From Ideonella sp. MAG2 (GTDB lineage: Bacteria > Pseudomonadota > Gammaproteobacteria > Burkholderiales > Burkholderiaceae_C): 64,000 nucleotides of DNA. Below the pieces are notes generated by a model. The model was not told where the DNA came from. It made no database searches and saw nothing but the letters and a program-made list of their open reading frames with translations. The stretch is taken from NCBI GenBank assembly GCA_004359425.1, contig PTEU01000001.1, positions 98,069 through 162,068 of the forward strand, written 5' to 3'. Shown one piece after another: positions 39,701-46,457 of this stretch (within the stretch, counting starts at the first letter, position 1; the number at the start of each line of letters is the position of its first letter). The position numbers and the translations under genes are program-made.

Positions 39701-39932
39701 TGCTCAGCACGACTTGGTCGACGTGTGGTTCGCGGGTTCAGGCGAGACTGCCGAGACCCTGAAGGCCAGCGACGTGTTGCCGACGGCCTCAGGTCTGGAG
39801 GCGCACTTCGGTGAGGCCAAGCCTGTCGACGAGAGCACCCCGGTGGCGCACGCCACGACGGCAGAGTGGGTGGCCCCTCGCGCCCACGTGGGCTATCACC
39901 AAGAGTTGCTGACCGAGCAGTCTCAATACTGA
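33756..39932 (+). CDS. Giant multidomain adhesin-like protein (cadherin-like, Ig-like and Calx-beta domains)
   Basis: A 2058-residue protein without a signal peptide, as usual for type I-secreted adhesins. In order: three ~100-residue cadherin-like/tandem-95 modules (residues ~1-300), a bacterial Ig-like module (~300-400), and three ~108-residue repeats each with an EF-hand-like loop such as DANNDGYINAAE (~402-733). Then come Ig-like sheets (~734-970), a unique beta region (~970-1165), a stretch with one RTX-like GGAGTDTLRL (~1195), another cadherin-like module, a Calx-beta domain (~1445-1560), and a C-terminal region with SPLVLDLDGNGVQTV and calcium loops DLNGNGKIDDGQE, DSNADGRVDAAD and DADSDGQTDAGE. 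No transporter or LapG-type protease gene is next to it. Confidence 0.8.
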   Translation: MPITPIESWIRPQDESFTIAQGQTQRIAAIDLTGDDVGLNGSVISLKQVNQPLHGSITTNADGSYTYTPKDGYLGADSFTYVVTDQNGNTCTETVYVTVGSAIPNQPPVVTDEFVEVTAGVAVSAHQSILLANDKDSDGGTLTIGALGQPAHGTLTRAADGTLTYTANANYSGEDSFTYEVSDGQGGVTVGTVHLTVKPASGNQAPVVEGEFASLRSGTAVSAPESLLLANDRDPEGGALTLKADGYSQPANGTLTRAADGTLTYTPKAGFVGTDSFTYTVVDAAGNATKGTVTLTVTAGMTAPTITTVLDDVGAKQGDVANGGNTDDNRPTLKGTAEAGAKVEVYDGSTKIGETTADQNGNWTLTPVNPLTDGTHNLAVRATAPDGAAANSNPYSITVTPDAPLGAPVVQLADDANNDGYINAAEANGRADVVITLPQGAKVGDVLQVADQDGNLTGRPLTAADIAAGKVILADAFAMPANGQTLTVSATLTPPGGVASPAGVDSAVVDTTAAGRPTVTLSTDANNDGRISKAELDAAGGVDARVDIPADAKAGDKLVVVDQDGNKVERTLTPVDIAAKAVTLDNAFPVPADGRPVTLTATITDPAGNASPAGTDSATMNLAAPTVSVNIVDDKNNDGTLTRDELAGATRVDIRIDLPSSIRVGDLVEVADNAGNGLSKRVSQADVDAGSISFTDAFPLPAAGTSLVVSAKVTDIANNVSPIAEDRVLFDGNFSPIGTDDVATVRAFATPMVSVLAMNQDSADVVPAGQTWVTADGDAGRAVYGQLSSLLTAGMKVQVSSSDKPGVWIDAVVSSDGLHWTAVDNVTHTGDWSYTARLVNEAGAVLSTSAAQAVDLDNQASGAPVIESFGTQPGNTSIALGGATTDQTLVVNGRSADGAASAGNTIEVFANGTGHYLGSTTVKADGTWSLDLTGTKLADGGSKYNFYARESDNVGNVSAWSNKAALTVNSVNGSVENWANFGDTTGAQGSNVVVNGTLQTQDGVVNVKATLGYGYVYADAPVATGLQSVFSGGKADGTEDTMLGIYPGYKGTITFDKTVSNPNLLLTSIYGDVTITATRADGTTFNPVLSFVSNSPENYNGLTTLAGNKVTGYNGAQGVIELAGDVTSITISSNNSGYWGYFQVAQKTMTGGLVLAADDGSIMAGGAAVVTNGDDTVSYSTQAALDAALAKGSIDGGAGTDTLRLNGDGLRLDLTTHTTTPGVAQDVNNFEKFDLVAGSGRNALVMSVNDVLAAGRTDAFLANGRTQVMVNGDGSDSLNLTHLLDNGGDTGNWVAAGTTVVNGITYNVFNHTTLSAQVLAQQGLKVQVPADPGVAAQTTTFPTSTGNVLTNDTDPDGNKADLRVAGADNNPDVAPGENIGTPIEGKYGHLTVNPDGTYTYVADKSAGVTTPDTDVFYYLPKDSGGATGNTPIKLTFNVDPALANVSSVSGPAQGVVEGDNLEFVVTTTASPMATSMTLQVLSGSGTAGVDTGNPLQVDFGKGWVNVVGGTVTVEPGTTSFKVRVPTVDDAAIEPNETVSLKVTSATGSTASAQVTIQDNDLLGNTAKGTEDTPLTLTWANFNLNNLPNALPKLVVSGLPADGKLEFNDNGTWKAVVLNQEISKADIDAGKLRFTPDANESGLDAYNAPGVGNKLNDYAQAEFTAYDSNGATYSGGRLTIDIAPVADLGSITGNSTLQPGIFGSMTTAWPFSDGRPPAGVLMYARSMTLTTDGVSNDADGSERTMVCLNNVSQGQQYGAGKFYDANYQLIEPGADGKVWVEPGATVWFTFTNCNVQVDYTVVRQEVNLQGEVLNQTMGPTQRFSYISPLVLDLDGNGVQTVDMANGTYFDLKAEGQATRTGWTDGNDGFLVRDLNGNGKIDDGQEMFGNATKIAADGTKAKDGFQALSSLDSNADGRVDAADAEFANLQVWVDADSDGQTDAGELKSLGELGIVTLNLSPAESADVQNGNLLGLVSSYETKDGAQHDLVDVWFAGSGETAETLKASDVLPTASGLEAHFGEAKPVDESTPVAHATTAEWVAPRAHVGYHQELLTEQSQY
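34198..34552 (+). repeat. Tandem 300-bp cadherin-like module repeats
   Basis: 34198-34252 and 34498-34552 align with few mismatches at an exact 300-bp offset (both contain GGCACCCTGACCCGCGC and end CTGACCTACACC). They encode the same part, GTLTRAADGTLTYT, of two successive 100-residue modules. Confidence 0.85.
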
Positions 39933-39942
39933 GCCTGAGAGA

Positions 39943-39968
39943 GCGGCACCCGGGAGGGTGCCGCTTCT
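39943..39968 (+). terminator. Terminator of the giant protein gene
   Basis: GCGGCACCC-GGGA-GGGTGCCGC forms a perfect 9-bp stem 11 bp past the stop and is followed by TTCTCG. The convergent M61 peptidase gene ends 17 bp further on. Confidence 0.75.
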
Positions 39969-39984
39969 CGCGCTGGGGCTGGGC

Positions 39985-42024
39985 TTAGCGAGCGGCCTGA
40001 ATGGCGCTGAGCCGGTCTTTGCCGTTGCCCACGCGCTCCAACACGGGGTAGCGTAGGCCGTCGCGGTAGTCCAGCGTGACCTGGCGATAGCGCTCGCCCT
40101 GGCGCAGCAGCAACTGAATCGGGGCTTTACCGCTCTTGTTCGCGGTGATGGCCGCACTCAGGCGCTCGGGGCTGTAGGCCTCCATGTTCACCGCCGCCAG
40201 CACCATGCCGGGGGCCAGCTTGGCCGCAAAGGCCGGGCTGCCCCACACCACCTGCACCAGCTCGCCATCATCGGCCAGGCTCAGGCCCAGAGAAAAGGGG
40301 TAGCGCGCGGTGCGTTCCTTGCGCCCTCGGCTGCTTTCGTCGTGCTTGGCAAACTCGTTTTCTTGTTCGGCAAAGCTCAGCTTCCAGCCCGAGCGGGCCA
40401 GCCCATCCAGCGGTGCTCCGGGGTTGTTGGTGTCCAGGCGTTCGCGCAAAAACTTGGCCCAGTCATGGGGCTGTACCCCGTTGAGCGTGCGCACCACATC
40501 GTCAAAGGTGTAGGTGGCAGGCTTGATGCTGCCGTCGGCGTGGCGCGTGGTGGCGATGCCAAAAAAGGCCCGGGCAAAGTCATCGAGTGACTTGGTGTCG
40601 CCGCTTTTCTCGCGAATCAGGCTATCGGCATCCAGCCAGATCAGCGTGGCTTCGTCGTAGTAGTCACCGCCTCCGCGTTGCCAGTCTCGCCAGGCTTTGT
40701 CTCGGCGCGAGGCCATGGTGCCCTCGTTGGTGGTGTCTTGCAGGTTGCGCCAGGTGCGGCCCACACGGGCGTTCAGAGTGGCGGCCACCTGGGCCAGGCG
40801 GTCGCGCGCTTGCGCGGGCGTGGTCAGCCCCGAGCGGGCGGCCAGCACATGGCCCCAGTATTGCGTCATGCCCTCATAAACCCAGAGCAGCGAGTTGCGC
40901 ATGGGCACGTTGTACTGGGGCGTCCAGAGGTCTAGCGGACGGCGGAACTTGCCGTTCCAGGAATGCACGTACTCATGCGGCAGCAACTCGCGGGCTCGAA
41001 CCGATTTGTCCCAGTCTTTGAAGTAGTCGGTATGAACGCCGTTCTCGCTCGACTCATGGTGCTCTAGGCCAATGCCGCCAAAGTTATCGGACAGCGACAA
41101 CAAAAAGTCATAGTGACGCCAGTGGCGCGCGCCGAAGAGCTTGTCAGATTGTTGCACCAGCGCGCGGTGGGCGTCGAGCTGTGCGGGGCTGGCCTCCAAG
41201 TGAGAGGCTTCGTCGGCCAGCAGGTTCAGCGCCACGGGTTTGTCGGTTTGGGGCGGGTCTAGCTCAATGCGTTTGGCATGCTTGCCCGCGAACAAGGGGG
41301 AGTCCACCAAGGTCTCAAGGGACACCGGAGCAAACTCAACCCAACCATCAGGGCCGGGCTGTGGCACCTGGCCTTTGGCATCGCGCAGCGCACTGGCCTG
41401 CTGCCAGCCCTCGGGCAGCTTCAGGCGCGCCTGCACCTTGATGCCGCTGGCAAAGTGGCCCGCCGGGTAAAGCAGCAACTGGTTCCATTGCACACCGAGA
41501 ATGGAACGGCTCATGTTGACGCGGCCCTGCGCCGGGCTCAGCGGTGCGAGGTACTCAAACTGCAGGTTGAGCGCTTTGACCCCTGCAGGCACCTCCACGT
41601 GAAAAGCGTAGGGGTCGGTGACATCGCGCACCCAAGCCAGGCGCTGCGTACCGGCGTGAATCATCAATCCGGTCAGCCCACCAATGTCGTTATAGGGGCC
41701 GTGGGTGCCGGGCAGCCAGCGTGGGTAGAGCAGGGTCAGGCGACCAGCTTTGTCCACGGGCAGGGTTTGGCGCACCCGCTGAATGCGCTGGTCCAGCTCG
41801 GTGCTGTCCACGTGCAGTTGGATGGTGCCGGGCCAGGTTTCGTCGCGCGGCGCAGGCAGCGTGGCCACGCCCGCGGTGTCAGCGGTGTGGGGTGCGGCGG
41901 CCTGTGCGTGGGCCTGTGCAGCCCAGGCGCAGAGCAGGGCCAAACACAGAGGGCGCAGCAGGTTTGAGGCTGCCATGGCGGCAGGCGTGCCCGTGGTGGC
42001 CTTGTGGGCCAAGCGTGGGGTCAT
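39985..42024 (-). CDS. M61-family (glycyl aminopeptidase-like) exported metallopeptidase with PDZ domain
   Basis: A 679-residue protein with a signal peptide (LCLALLCAWAAQAHA). It has an N-terminal beta domain, a catalytic domain with the zinc motif HEYVH (H350, E351, H354) in LLPHEYVHSWNGKFRRP, and the preceding family segment GGIGLEHHESS. A C-terminal PDZ module contains SPAFAAKLAPGMVLAAVN. Family M61 enzymes release N-terminal glycine or alanine or act on unfolded periplasmic proteins. An internal start at 41976 is possible but 42024 has a GGGAG site. It reads leftward, downstream of the CoA-transferase gene, with a 53-bp gap. Confidence 0.9.
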   Translation of the reverse strand: MTPRLAHKATTGTPAAMAASNLLRPLCLALLCAWAAQAHAQAAAPHTADTAGVATLPAPRDETWPGTIQLHVDSTELDQRIQRVRQTLPVDKAGRLTLLYPRWLPGTHGPYNDIGGLTGLMIHAGTQRLAWVRDVTDPYAFHVEVPAGVKALNLQFEYLAPLSPAQGRVNMSRSILGVQWNQLLLYPAGHFASGIKVQARLKLPEGWQQASALRDAKGQVPQPGPDGWVEFAPVSLETLVDSPLFAGKHAKRIELDPPQTDKPVALNLLADEASHLEASPAQLDAHRALVQQSDKLFGARHWRHYDFLLSLSDNFGGIGLEHHESSENGVHTDYFKDWDKSVRARELLPHEYVHSWNGKFRRPLDLWTPQYNVPMRNSLLWVYEGMTQYWGHVLAARSGLTTPAQARDRLAQVAATLNARVGRTWRNLQDTTNEGTMASRRDKAWRDWQRGGGDYYDEATLIWLDADSLIREKSGDTKSLDDFARAFFGIATTRHADGSIKPATYTFDDVVRTLNGVQPHDWAKFLRERLDTNNPGAPLDGLARSGWKLSFAEQENEFAKHDESSRGRKERTARYPFSLGLSLADDGELVQVVWGSPAFAAKLAPGMVLAAVNMEAYSPERLSAAITANKSGKAPIQLLLRQGERYRQVTLDYRDGLRYPVLERVGNGKDRLSAIQAAR

Positions 42025-42077
42025 GAGGGGGCTCCCGAATGGGTATTGGAGAACCCTTGACGATAACGCCCTGTGGG

Positions 42078-43262
42078 CTAGTTGCTGCTCGGCAGATTCC
42101 CCAGCACGGCCTCGGTGTGCTCGCCCAAGGCCGGGGCCAGGTTGCGCAAGGCTCCTGGTGTGGCGGAGAGCTTGGGCACCACGCCGGGCACGTCGAGCTG
42201 CAAGCCTTGGGCGGTGACGATGCGCTGGATCATGCCGCGGGCCGCGAAGTGAGGGTCTTGGGCAATGTCTCGCACGGTGTAGATGCGGCCCACCGGCACA
42301 CTCACCGCTTGCAGGGTAGCCACCACCTCCGCCACGGGCCGCTCCAGCGTCCAGCGGGTGATGGCGGCATCCAATTCATCCACCCGCGCGGCGCGCAGGC
42401 TGTTGCTGGCCAGGCCGGGGTCTTGGCCCAGGTCGTCACGGCCAATGGCCGCCATCAGGCGCTTGAAGATGGAGTCGCCATTGCCGCCGATCACCACCTG
42501 GCCATCGGCGCATCGGTAGGCGTTGCTGGGGGCAATGCCCGGCAGGGCCGAGCCCGCAGGCTCGCGCACTGCACCAAAGGCGCTGTACTCGGGCAGCAGG
42601 CTCTCCATGCAGTTGAAGACGGCTTCATACAAGGCCACATCCACCACCTGGCCCCGGCCTTTGGGGGCCTCGGGGCTGATGCTGTGTGATCGGGCTTGCA
42701 GGGCCAGCAGCACGCCGATCACGCCATGCAAGGCGGCCAGGGTGTCGCCCAGGCTCACACCCGCGCGCACCGGCGGGCGGCCCGGCTCGCCCATCAAATG
42801 GCGCAGGCCGCCCATGGCCTCGGCCACCACGGCAAAGCCGGGCAGGTCGCGGTAAGGGCCGTCTTGGCCATAGCCGGAGAGGCGCAGCATGATGAGGCCT
42901 GGGTTGGTGGCTGAGAGCGTCTCGTAGCCCAGGCCCCATTTCTCCATCGTGCCGGGCTTGAAGTTTTCGATCAGCACATCGGCCTCTGAGGCCAAGCGCC
43001 GCACTTGTTCTTGCCCTTCAGGCGTGCGCAAGTCCAGCACCACGCTTTGCTTGTTGCGGCTTTGCACCTGCCACCAAACGCTGGTGCCTTCGTGCAGCAG
43101 GCGCCATTGGCGCAGCGGGTCGCCTGTGCCGGGCGGCTCGATCTTGATGACCTCGGCCCCAAAGTCGGCCAGGGTTTTGCCTGCAAAAGGGCCGGCAATG
43201 AGTTGGCCCAGCTCCAGGACTTTCAGGCCTTGCAGGGCGGCAGGAGAGGGAGTGCTGCTCAT
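42078..43262 (-). CDS. CaiB/BaiF-family CoA-transferase
   Basis: A 394-residue class III CoA-transferase, moving CoA between carboxylic acids through an enzyme-bound anhydride. Conserved parts are LKVLELGQLIAGPFAGKTLADFGAEVIKIEPPGTGDPLR at the N-terminus (read in segments), LIENFKPGTMEKWGLGYE, and the catalytic aspartate region VSLGDTLAALHG near residue 165. The late block is SVPVGRIYTVRDIAQDPHFAARGM. Carnitine, succinate, formyl or alpha-methylacyl substrates are all possible. I start at 43262 rather than the longer frame because the family begins close to LKVLEL. Confidence 0.88.
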   Translation of the reverse strand: MSSTPSPAALQGLKVLELGQLIAGPFAGKTLADFGAEVIKIEPPGTGDPLRQWRLLHEGTSVWWQVQSRNKQSVVLDLRTPEGQEQVRRLASEADVLIENFKPGTMEKWGLGYETLSATNPGLIMLRLSGYGQDGPYRDLPGFAVVAEAMGGLRHLMGEPGRPPVRAGVSLGDTLAALHGVIGVLLALQARSHSISPEAPKGRGQVVDVALYEAVFNCMESLLPEYSAFGAVREPAGSALPGIAPSNAYRCADGQVVIGGNGDSIFKRLMAAIGRDDLGQDPGLASNSLRAARVDELDAAITRWTLERPVAEVVATLQAVSVPVGRIYTVRDIAQDPHFAARGMIQRIVTAQGLQLDVPGVVPKLSATPGALRNLAPALGEHTEAVLGNLPSSN

Positions 43263-43404
43263 CGGATGAAAAAATGTGGGGGCTCGGGGAGACAGTCTGC
43301 GGCCAGAGGGTGACATCATCCACGCTTTTTAAGGGCTAGGGGATGGAGGAGCGGCTGCGACTCTCTAGCATCGCGCGGTTTTTAGTTTGTCGAGGAGTTT
43401 CCTG

Positions 43405-44091
43405 ATGAAAGCATACGGCGCTGAGTTTTTTGGCACTTTTTGGTTGGTTCTGGGCGGTTGCGGCAGTGCCGTGCTGGCCGCCGCCTTCCCTGGTGTGGGC
43501 ATCGGCTTGCATGGCGTGTCCCTGGCCTTTGGCCTGACGGTGTTGACCATGGCCTATGCCATCGGCCATATCTCGGGCTGCCACTTGAACCCTGCCGTGT
43601 CGGTGGGCCTGTGGGTGGGTGGCCGTTTTGACGGCTCTAAGCTGGTGCCCTATATCGTGGCCCAGGTCTTGGGTGCCGTGGCTGCGGGCGCAGTGCTCTA
43701 CCTGATTGCCAGTGGCAAGGCCGGTTTCAGCCTGAGCGGTGGCTTTGCCTCCAACGGTTTTGGCGAGCACTCTCCTGGTGGCTACTCCATGACCGCCGCG
43801 CTGGTGACGGAAGTGGTGATGACTGCCTTCTTCCTGTTCGTCATCATGGGGTCGACCGACAAGCGTGCGCCTGCTGGTTTTGCACCCATTGCCATCGGCC
43901 TGTGCCTGACCCTGATCCACCTGATCAGCATCCCGGTGACCAACACCTCGGTCAACCCCGCTCGCTCGACGGGCGTGGCCCTGTTTGTGGGTGACTGGGC
44001 CCTGTCGCAACTCTGGTTGTTCTGGGTGGCACCTATCGCCGGTGCAGCCATTGGCGCACTGGCCTATAAGGCTGTGGCTGAAGAGGCCTAA
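43405..44091 (+). CDS. aqpZ: Aquaporin Z
   Basis: A 228-residue water channel of the inner membrane. Six membrane helices and both pore motifs are present: [10 protein letters not shown] near residue 64 and SVNPARSTG near residue 184. The N-terminus [21 protein letters not shown] is typical of AqpZ, as is the selectivity-filter-region arginine in NPARST. A GAGGAG site lies 9 bp before the ATG at 43405. It is divergent from the CoA-transferase gene and ends at a strong hairpin. Confidence 0.95.
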   Translation: MKAYGAEFFGTFWLVLGGCGSAVLAAAFPGVGIGLHGVSLAFGLTVLTMAYAIGHISGCHLNPAVSVGLWVGGRFDGSKLVPYIVAQVLGAVAAGAVLYLIASGKAGFSLSGGFASNGFGEHSPGGYSMTAALVTEVVMTAFFLFVIMGSTDKRAPAGFAPIAIGLCLTLIHLISIPVTNTSVNPARSTGVALFVGDWALSQLWLFWVAPIAGAAIGALAYKAVAEEA

Positions 44092-44102
44092 GGCCTTCAC
44101 AG

Positions 44103-44121
44103 GCCGCCCTCCTAGGGCGGC
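44103..44121. terminator. Terminator between aqpZ and rlmJ
   Basis: GCCGCCCT-CCT-AGGGCGGC is a perfect 8-bp stem 11 bp after the aqpZ stop, followed by TCATTTG. It lies between convergent genes. Confidence 0.75.
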
Positions 44122-44157
44122 TCATTTGAGGGGGCGCACTGCGCCCCTCAGTCGTTT

Positions 44158-45045
44158 TCAGGCGGGCTGTTCCTCAATCCGGTAGCTCGCCTCGTCAAAC
44201 TGCGCTAGCGCCTCCAGCAGCACCGGCATTTCTGCCGCCAGCGTGTTGTGCAGGGTGTAGGGCGGGTTGATGACAAACAGCCCGCTGCCCATCAGGCCAA
44301 AGCCGTGTCCGTCCGCCTTGTTGGCCGTGAGCGAGACATGCAGCCAGCCCTTGGGGGCCAGGGCCATCAAGCGCTTGGGCAATTGCACCGCTTCAACGCG
44401 GCTGACCTGCGGGTACCACACGATGTACACGCCTTCGGCAAAGCGGGTCACTGCATCGCGCATGGCGGCCACGACCTTGCCGTAGTCGCCTACCGTTTCG
44501 TAAGACGGGTCCATCAGCACCACGGCACGGCGCGGCGAGGGCGGCAGTTCTGCCTTCAGCCCCGCAAATCCATCGCCCCCAATAATGTTGGTGCGCCGCT
44601 CGTGCCCAAAGTGGGCGGCCAGCGTGCGCACATCGGCTGAATGCAGCTCATAAAGCCGCATGGAGTCACTCTTGCGCAACAACATGCTGGCGATAGAGGG
44701 TGAGCCCGGGTAGAGCGCCAGCGGCGGGGTCATGCCTTTTTGCAGCTCGGGCAGCACACCGTTGTCATCGGGCTGTAGATTGAAAGACTGCACCAATTGC
44801 ACATAGTCGGCCAGGGCGGGCGGCAGGTCAGGGCGGCTCCACAACCGGCCAATGCCCTCGCGGTACTCGGTTTTCTTTTGCGCGTCTTTGCCCTTGAGCA
44901 GGTAGCCGCCCGCGCCCGCGTGGGTGTCTATGTAGCGCAGCGGTTTGTCTTTGGACACCATGTAGCGCAACACCTGGGTCAGCACCAGATGCTTGAGCAC
45001 GTCGGCATGGTTGCCAGCGTGGTAGGCGTGTCGATAGGCCAGCAT
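44158..45045 (-). CDS. rlmJ: 23S rRNA (adenine(2030)-N6)-methyltransferase
   Basis: A 295-residue protein matching RlmJ (YhiR), which methylates A2030 of 23S rRNA with SAM. The characteristic start MLAYRHAYHAGNHADVLKH, the FLxTHAG-like YIDTHAGAGGYLL, and the catalytic VVLMDPSYE (the DPPY-type motif read as DPSY) are present, with SGLFVINPPYTLH near the end. Length is normal. It is divergent from the ene-reductase gene. Confidence 0.95.
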   Translation of the reverse strand: MLAYRHAYHAGNHADVLKHLVLTQVLRYMVSKDKPLRYIDTHAGAGGYLLKGKDAQKKTEYREGIGRLWSRPDLPPALADYVQLVQSFNLQPDDNGVLPELQKGMTPPLALYPGSPSIASMLLRKSDSMRLYELHSADVRTLAAHFGHERRTNIIGGDGFAGLKAELPPSPRRAVVLMDPSYETVGDYGKVVAAMRDAVTRFAEGVYIVWYPQVSRVEAVQLPKRLMALAPKGWLHVSLTANKADGHGFGLMGSGLFVINPPYTLHNTLAAEMPVLLEALAQFDEASYRIEEQPA

Positions 45046-45129
45046 GGCGGTCTTTCACTCTTGTATCGCAAGGCTGCACTGTAGCCGGGTTGACAGCCTG
45101 CGCGTGGCAGGCGGGGTAGGCTTGCGGCC

Positions 45130-46233
45130 ATGAGCACACTTTTCAGCCCTCTCCAGCTGGGCGACATCGCGCTGGACAACCGCTTGGTCATGGCCCCTCT
45201 GACCCGAAACCGGGCACCTGGAGGCCTCCCCAATGCCTTGATGGCCACCTACTACCGCCAGCGGGCCAACCCGGCCACCGGGGCCGGCTTGATCATCACC
45301 GAGGCCAGCCCGGTCTGCCCCATGGGCCACGGCTATCTGGATACGCCGGGCATTTACAGCCTTGAACAGGTGCGTGCCTGGCGCCAAGTCACCGATGCGG
45401 TGCATGCCGAGGGCGGCAAGATCGTGGTCCAGCTCTGGCATGTGGGCCGCATCTCGCACACCTCCTTGCTGCCGGGCGGTGCAGCGCCCGAATCGGCCAC
45501 CGCCACCCCGGCGCGCGGCAAAACCTATATCCAAGGCGGCTTTGCGCCGGTGTCTGCGCCGCGTGCGCTGCGCACCGAGGAGATCCCGGCGCTGGTCCAG
45601 CACTACCGCCACGCCGCCCGCTGCGCCATGGATGCGGGCTTTGACGGCGTGGAGATCCATGCGGCCAATGGCTATCTGATTGAGCAGTTTCTGCGCGACA
45701 GCATCAACGACCGCAGCGACGCCTACGGCGGCAGCCCGGCCAACCGCATGCGCTTTGCGCTGGAGGTGACGCAGGCCATCGTGGGCGAAATCGGTGGCGG
45801 CCGAACAGGCATTCGCCTCTCTCCCATCACCCCGGCCAATGATGCGGGGCAAGACAGCGATGCTCAGGGCCTCTACGGCTTGCTGGCGACTCAATTGGCC
45901 CCACTCAAGCTCGCCTATGTCCATGTGGTGGAAGGGGCGACGGGTGGGCCGCGTGACCTGAGCGACCAAGGCGTGTCGCCCTTTGACTACCAGGCGCTGA
46001 GAGCCCAGGCCCAGGCCCCGTGGATGGTGAACAACGGCTACGACGGTGCGATGGCGCAAGCCGCTATCGCGACGGGTTTGGCGGATTTGGTGGCATTTGG
46101 CAAGGCGTTCATCGCCAATCCCGACCTGGGCGCGCGTTTGCGCGCGGGCACGGCGCTCAATGCCTTGGACCCCAAAACCCTCTACGGCGGGGGTGCCCAG
46201 GGCTATACCGACTACGCCAGTTTAGGGGGGTAA
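45130..46233 (+). CDS. nemA: Old yellow enzyme family alkene reductase
   Basis: A 367-residue FMN-dependent ene-reductase of the NemA group, reducing activated double bonds (for example maleimides, enones, nitro esters) with NADPH. Blocks include NRLVMAPLTRNRA, GLIITEASPV, VQLWHVGRISH, the substrate-anchoring EIHAANGYLIEQFL (HxxN pair), DRSDAYGGS and the C-terminal ADLVAFGKAFIANPDL. Length and motifs are complete. In E. coli nemA is controlled by NemR; a NemR-like box occurs in this window only near the TetR gene at 5.7 kb, not here. Confidence 0.92.
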   Translation: MSTLFSPLQLGDIALDNRLVMAPLTRNRAPGGLPNALMATYYRQRANPATGAGLIITEASPVCPMGHGYLDTPGIYSLEQVRAWRQVTDAVHAEGGKIVVQLWHVGRISHTSLLPGGAAPESATATPARGKTYIQGGFAPVSAPRALRTEEIPALVQHYRHAARCAMDAGFDGVEIHAANGYLIEQFLRDSINDRSDAYGGSPANRMRFALEVTQAIVGEIGGGRTGIRLSPITPANDAGQDSDAQGLYGLLATQLAPLKLAYVHVVEGATGGPRDLSDQGVSPFDYQALRAQAQAPWMVNNGYDGAMAQAAIATGLADLVAFGKAFIANPDLGARLRAGTALNALDPKTLYGGGAQGYTDYASLGG

Positions 46234-46387
46234 GGGGCTACACCACGCCTCACAGCAGGAAGCCAGGCGATGACTGGGGGGAAACCTCTATCGACTTCAA
46301 ACCTGGCTTTGCCGAGCATGTGGCTCTTTCGTGAAAAGGGTCGCGGCATTGCCTTTTCGGCAAGGGCTGTTGACCCCACCGTTCCGT

Positions 46388-46406
46388 GTGGTGCCAGAAG
46401 CACCAC
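46388..46406 (+). promoter_or_regulatory. Hairpin in the leader of the subtilase gene
   Basis: GTGGTGC-CAGAA-GCACCAC forms a perfect 7-bp stem 52 bp before the peptidase start. The ~220-bp gap also holds TTGCC-TTTTC-GGCAA just upstream. These may be a terminator of the upstream gene or leader structures; no gene is seen in the gap. Confidence 0.35.
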
Positions 46407-46457
46407 GCCCCCGATGGGATGCACCTCATCCCTCATTCATCAGAGGAGTTTGCCCGA

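Noticed and set aside
33756-39932. RTX calcium-binding repeat toxin
   Set aside because: Only one GGAGTDTLRL-like nonapeptide is seen, not an array; the domains are adhesin-type and no acyltransferase or exporter genes adjoin.
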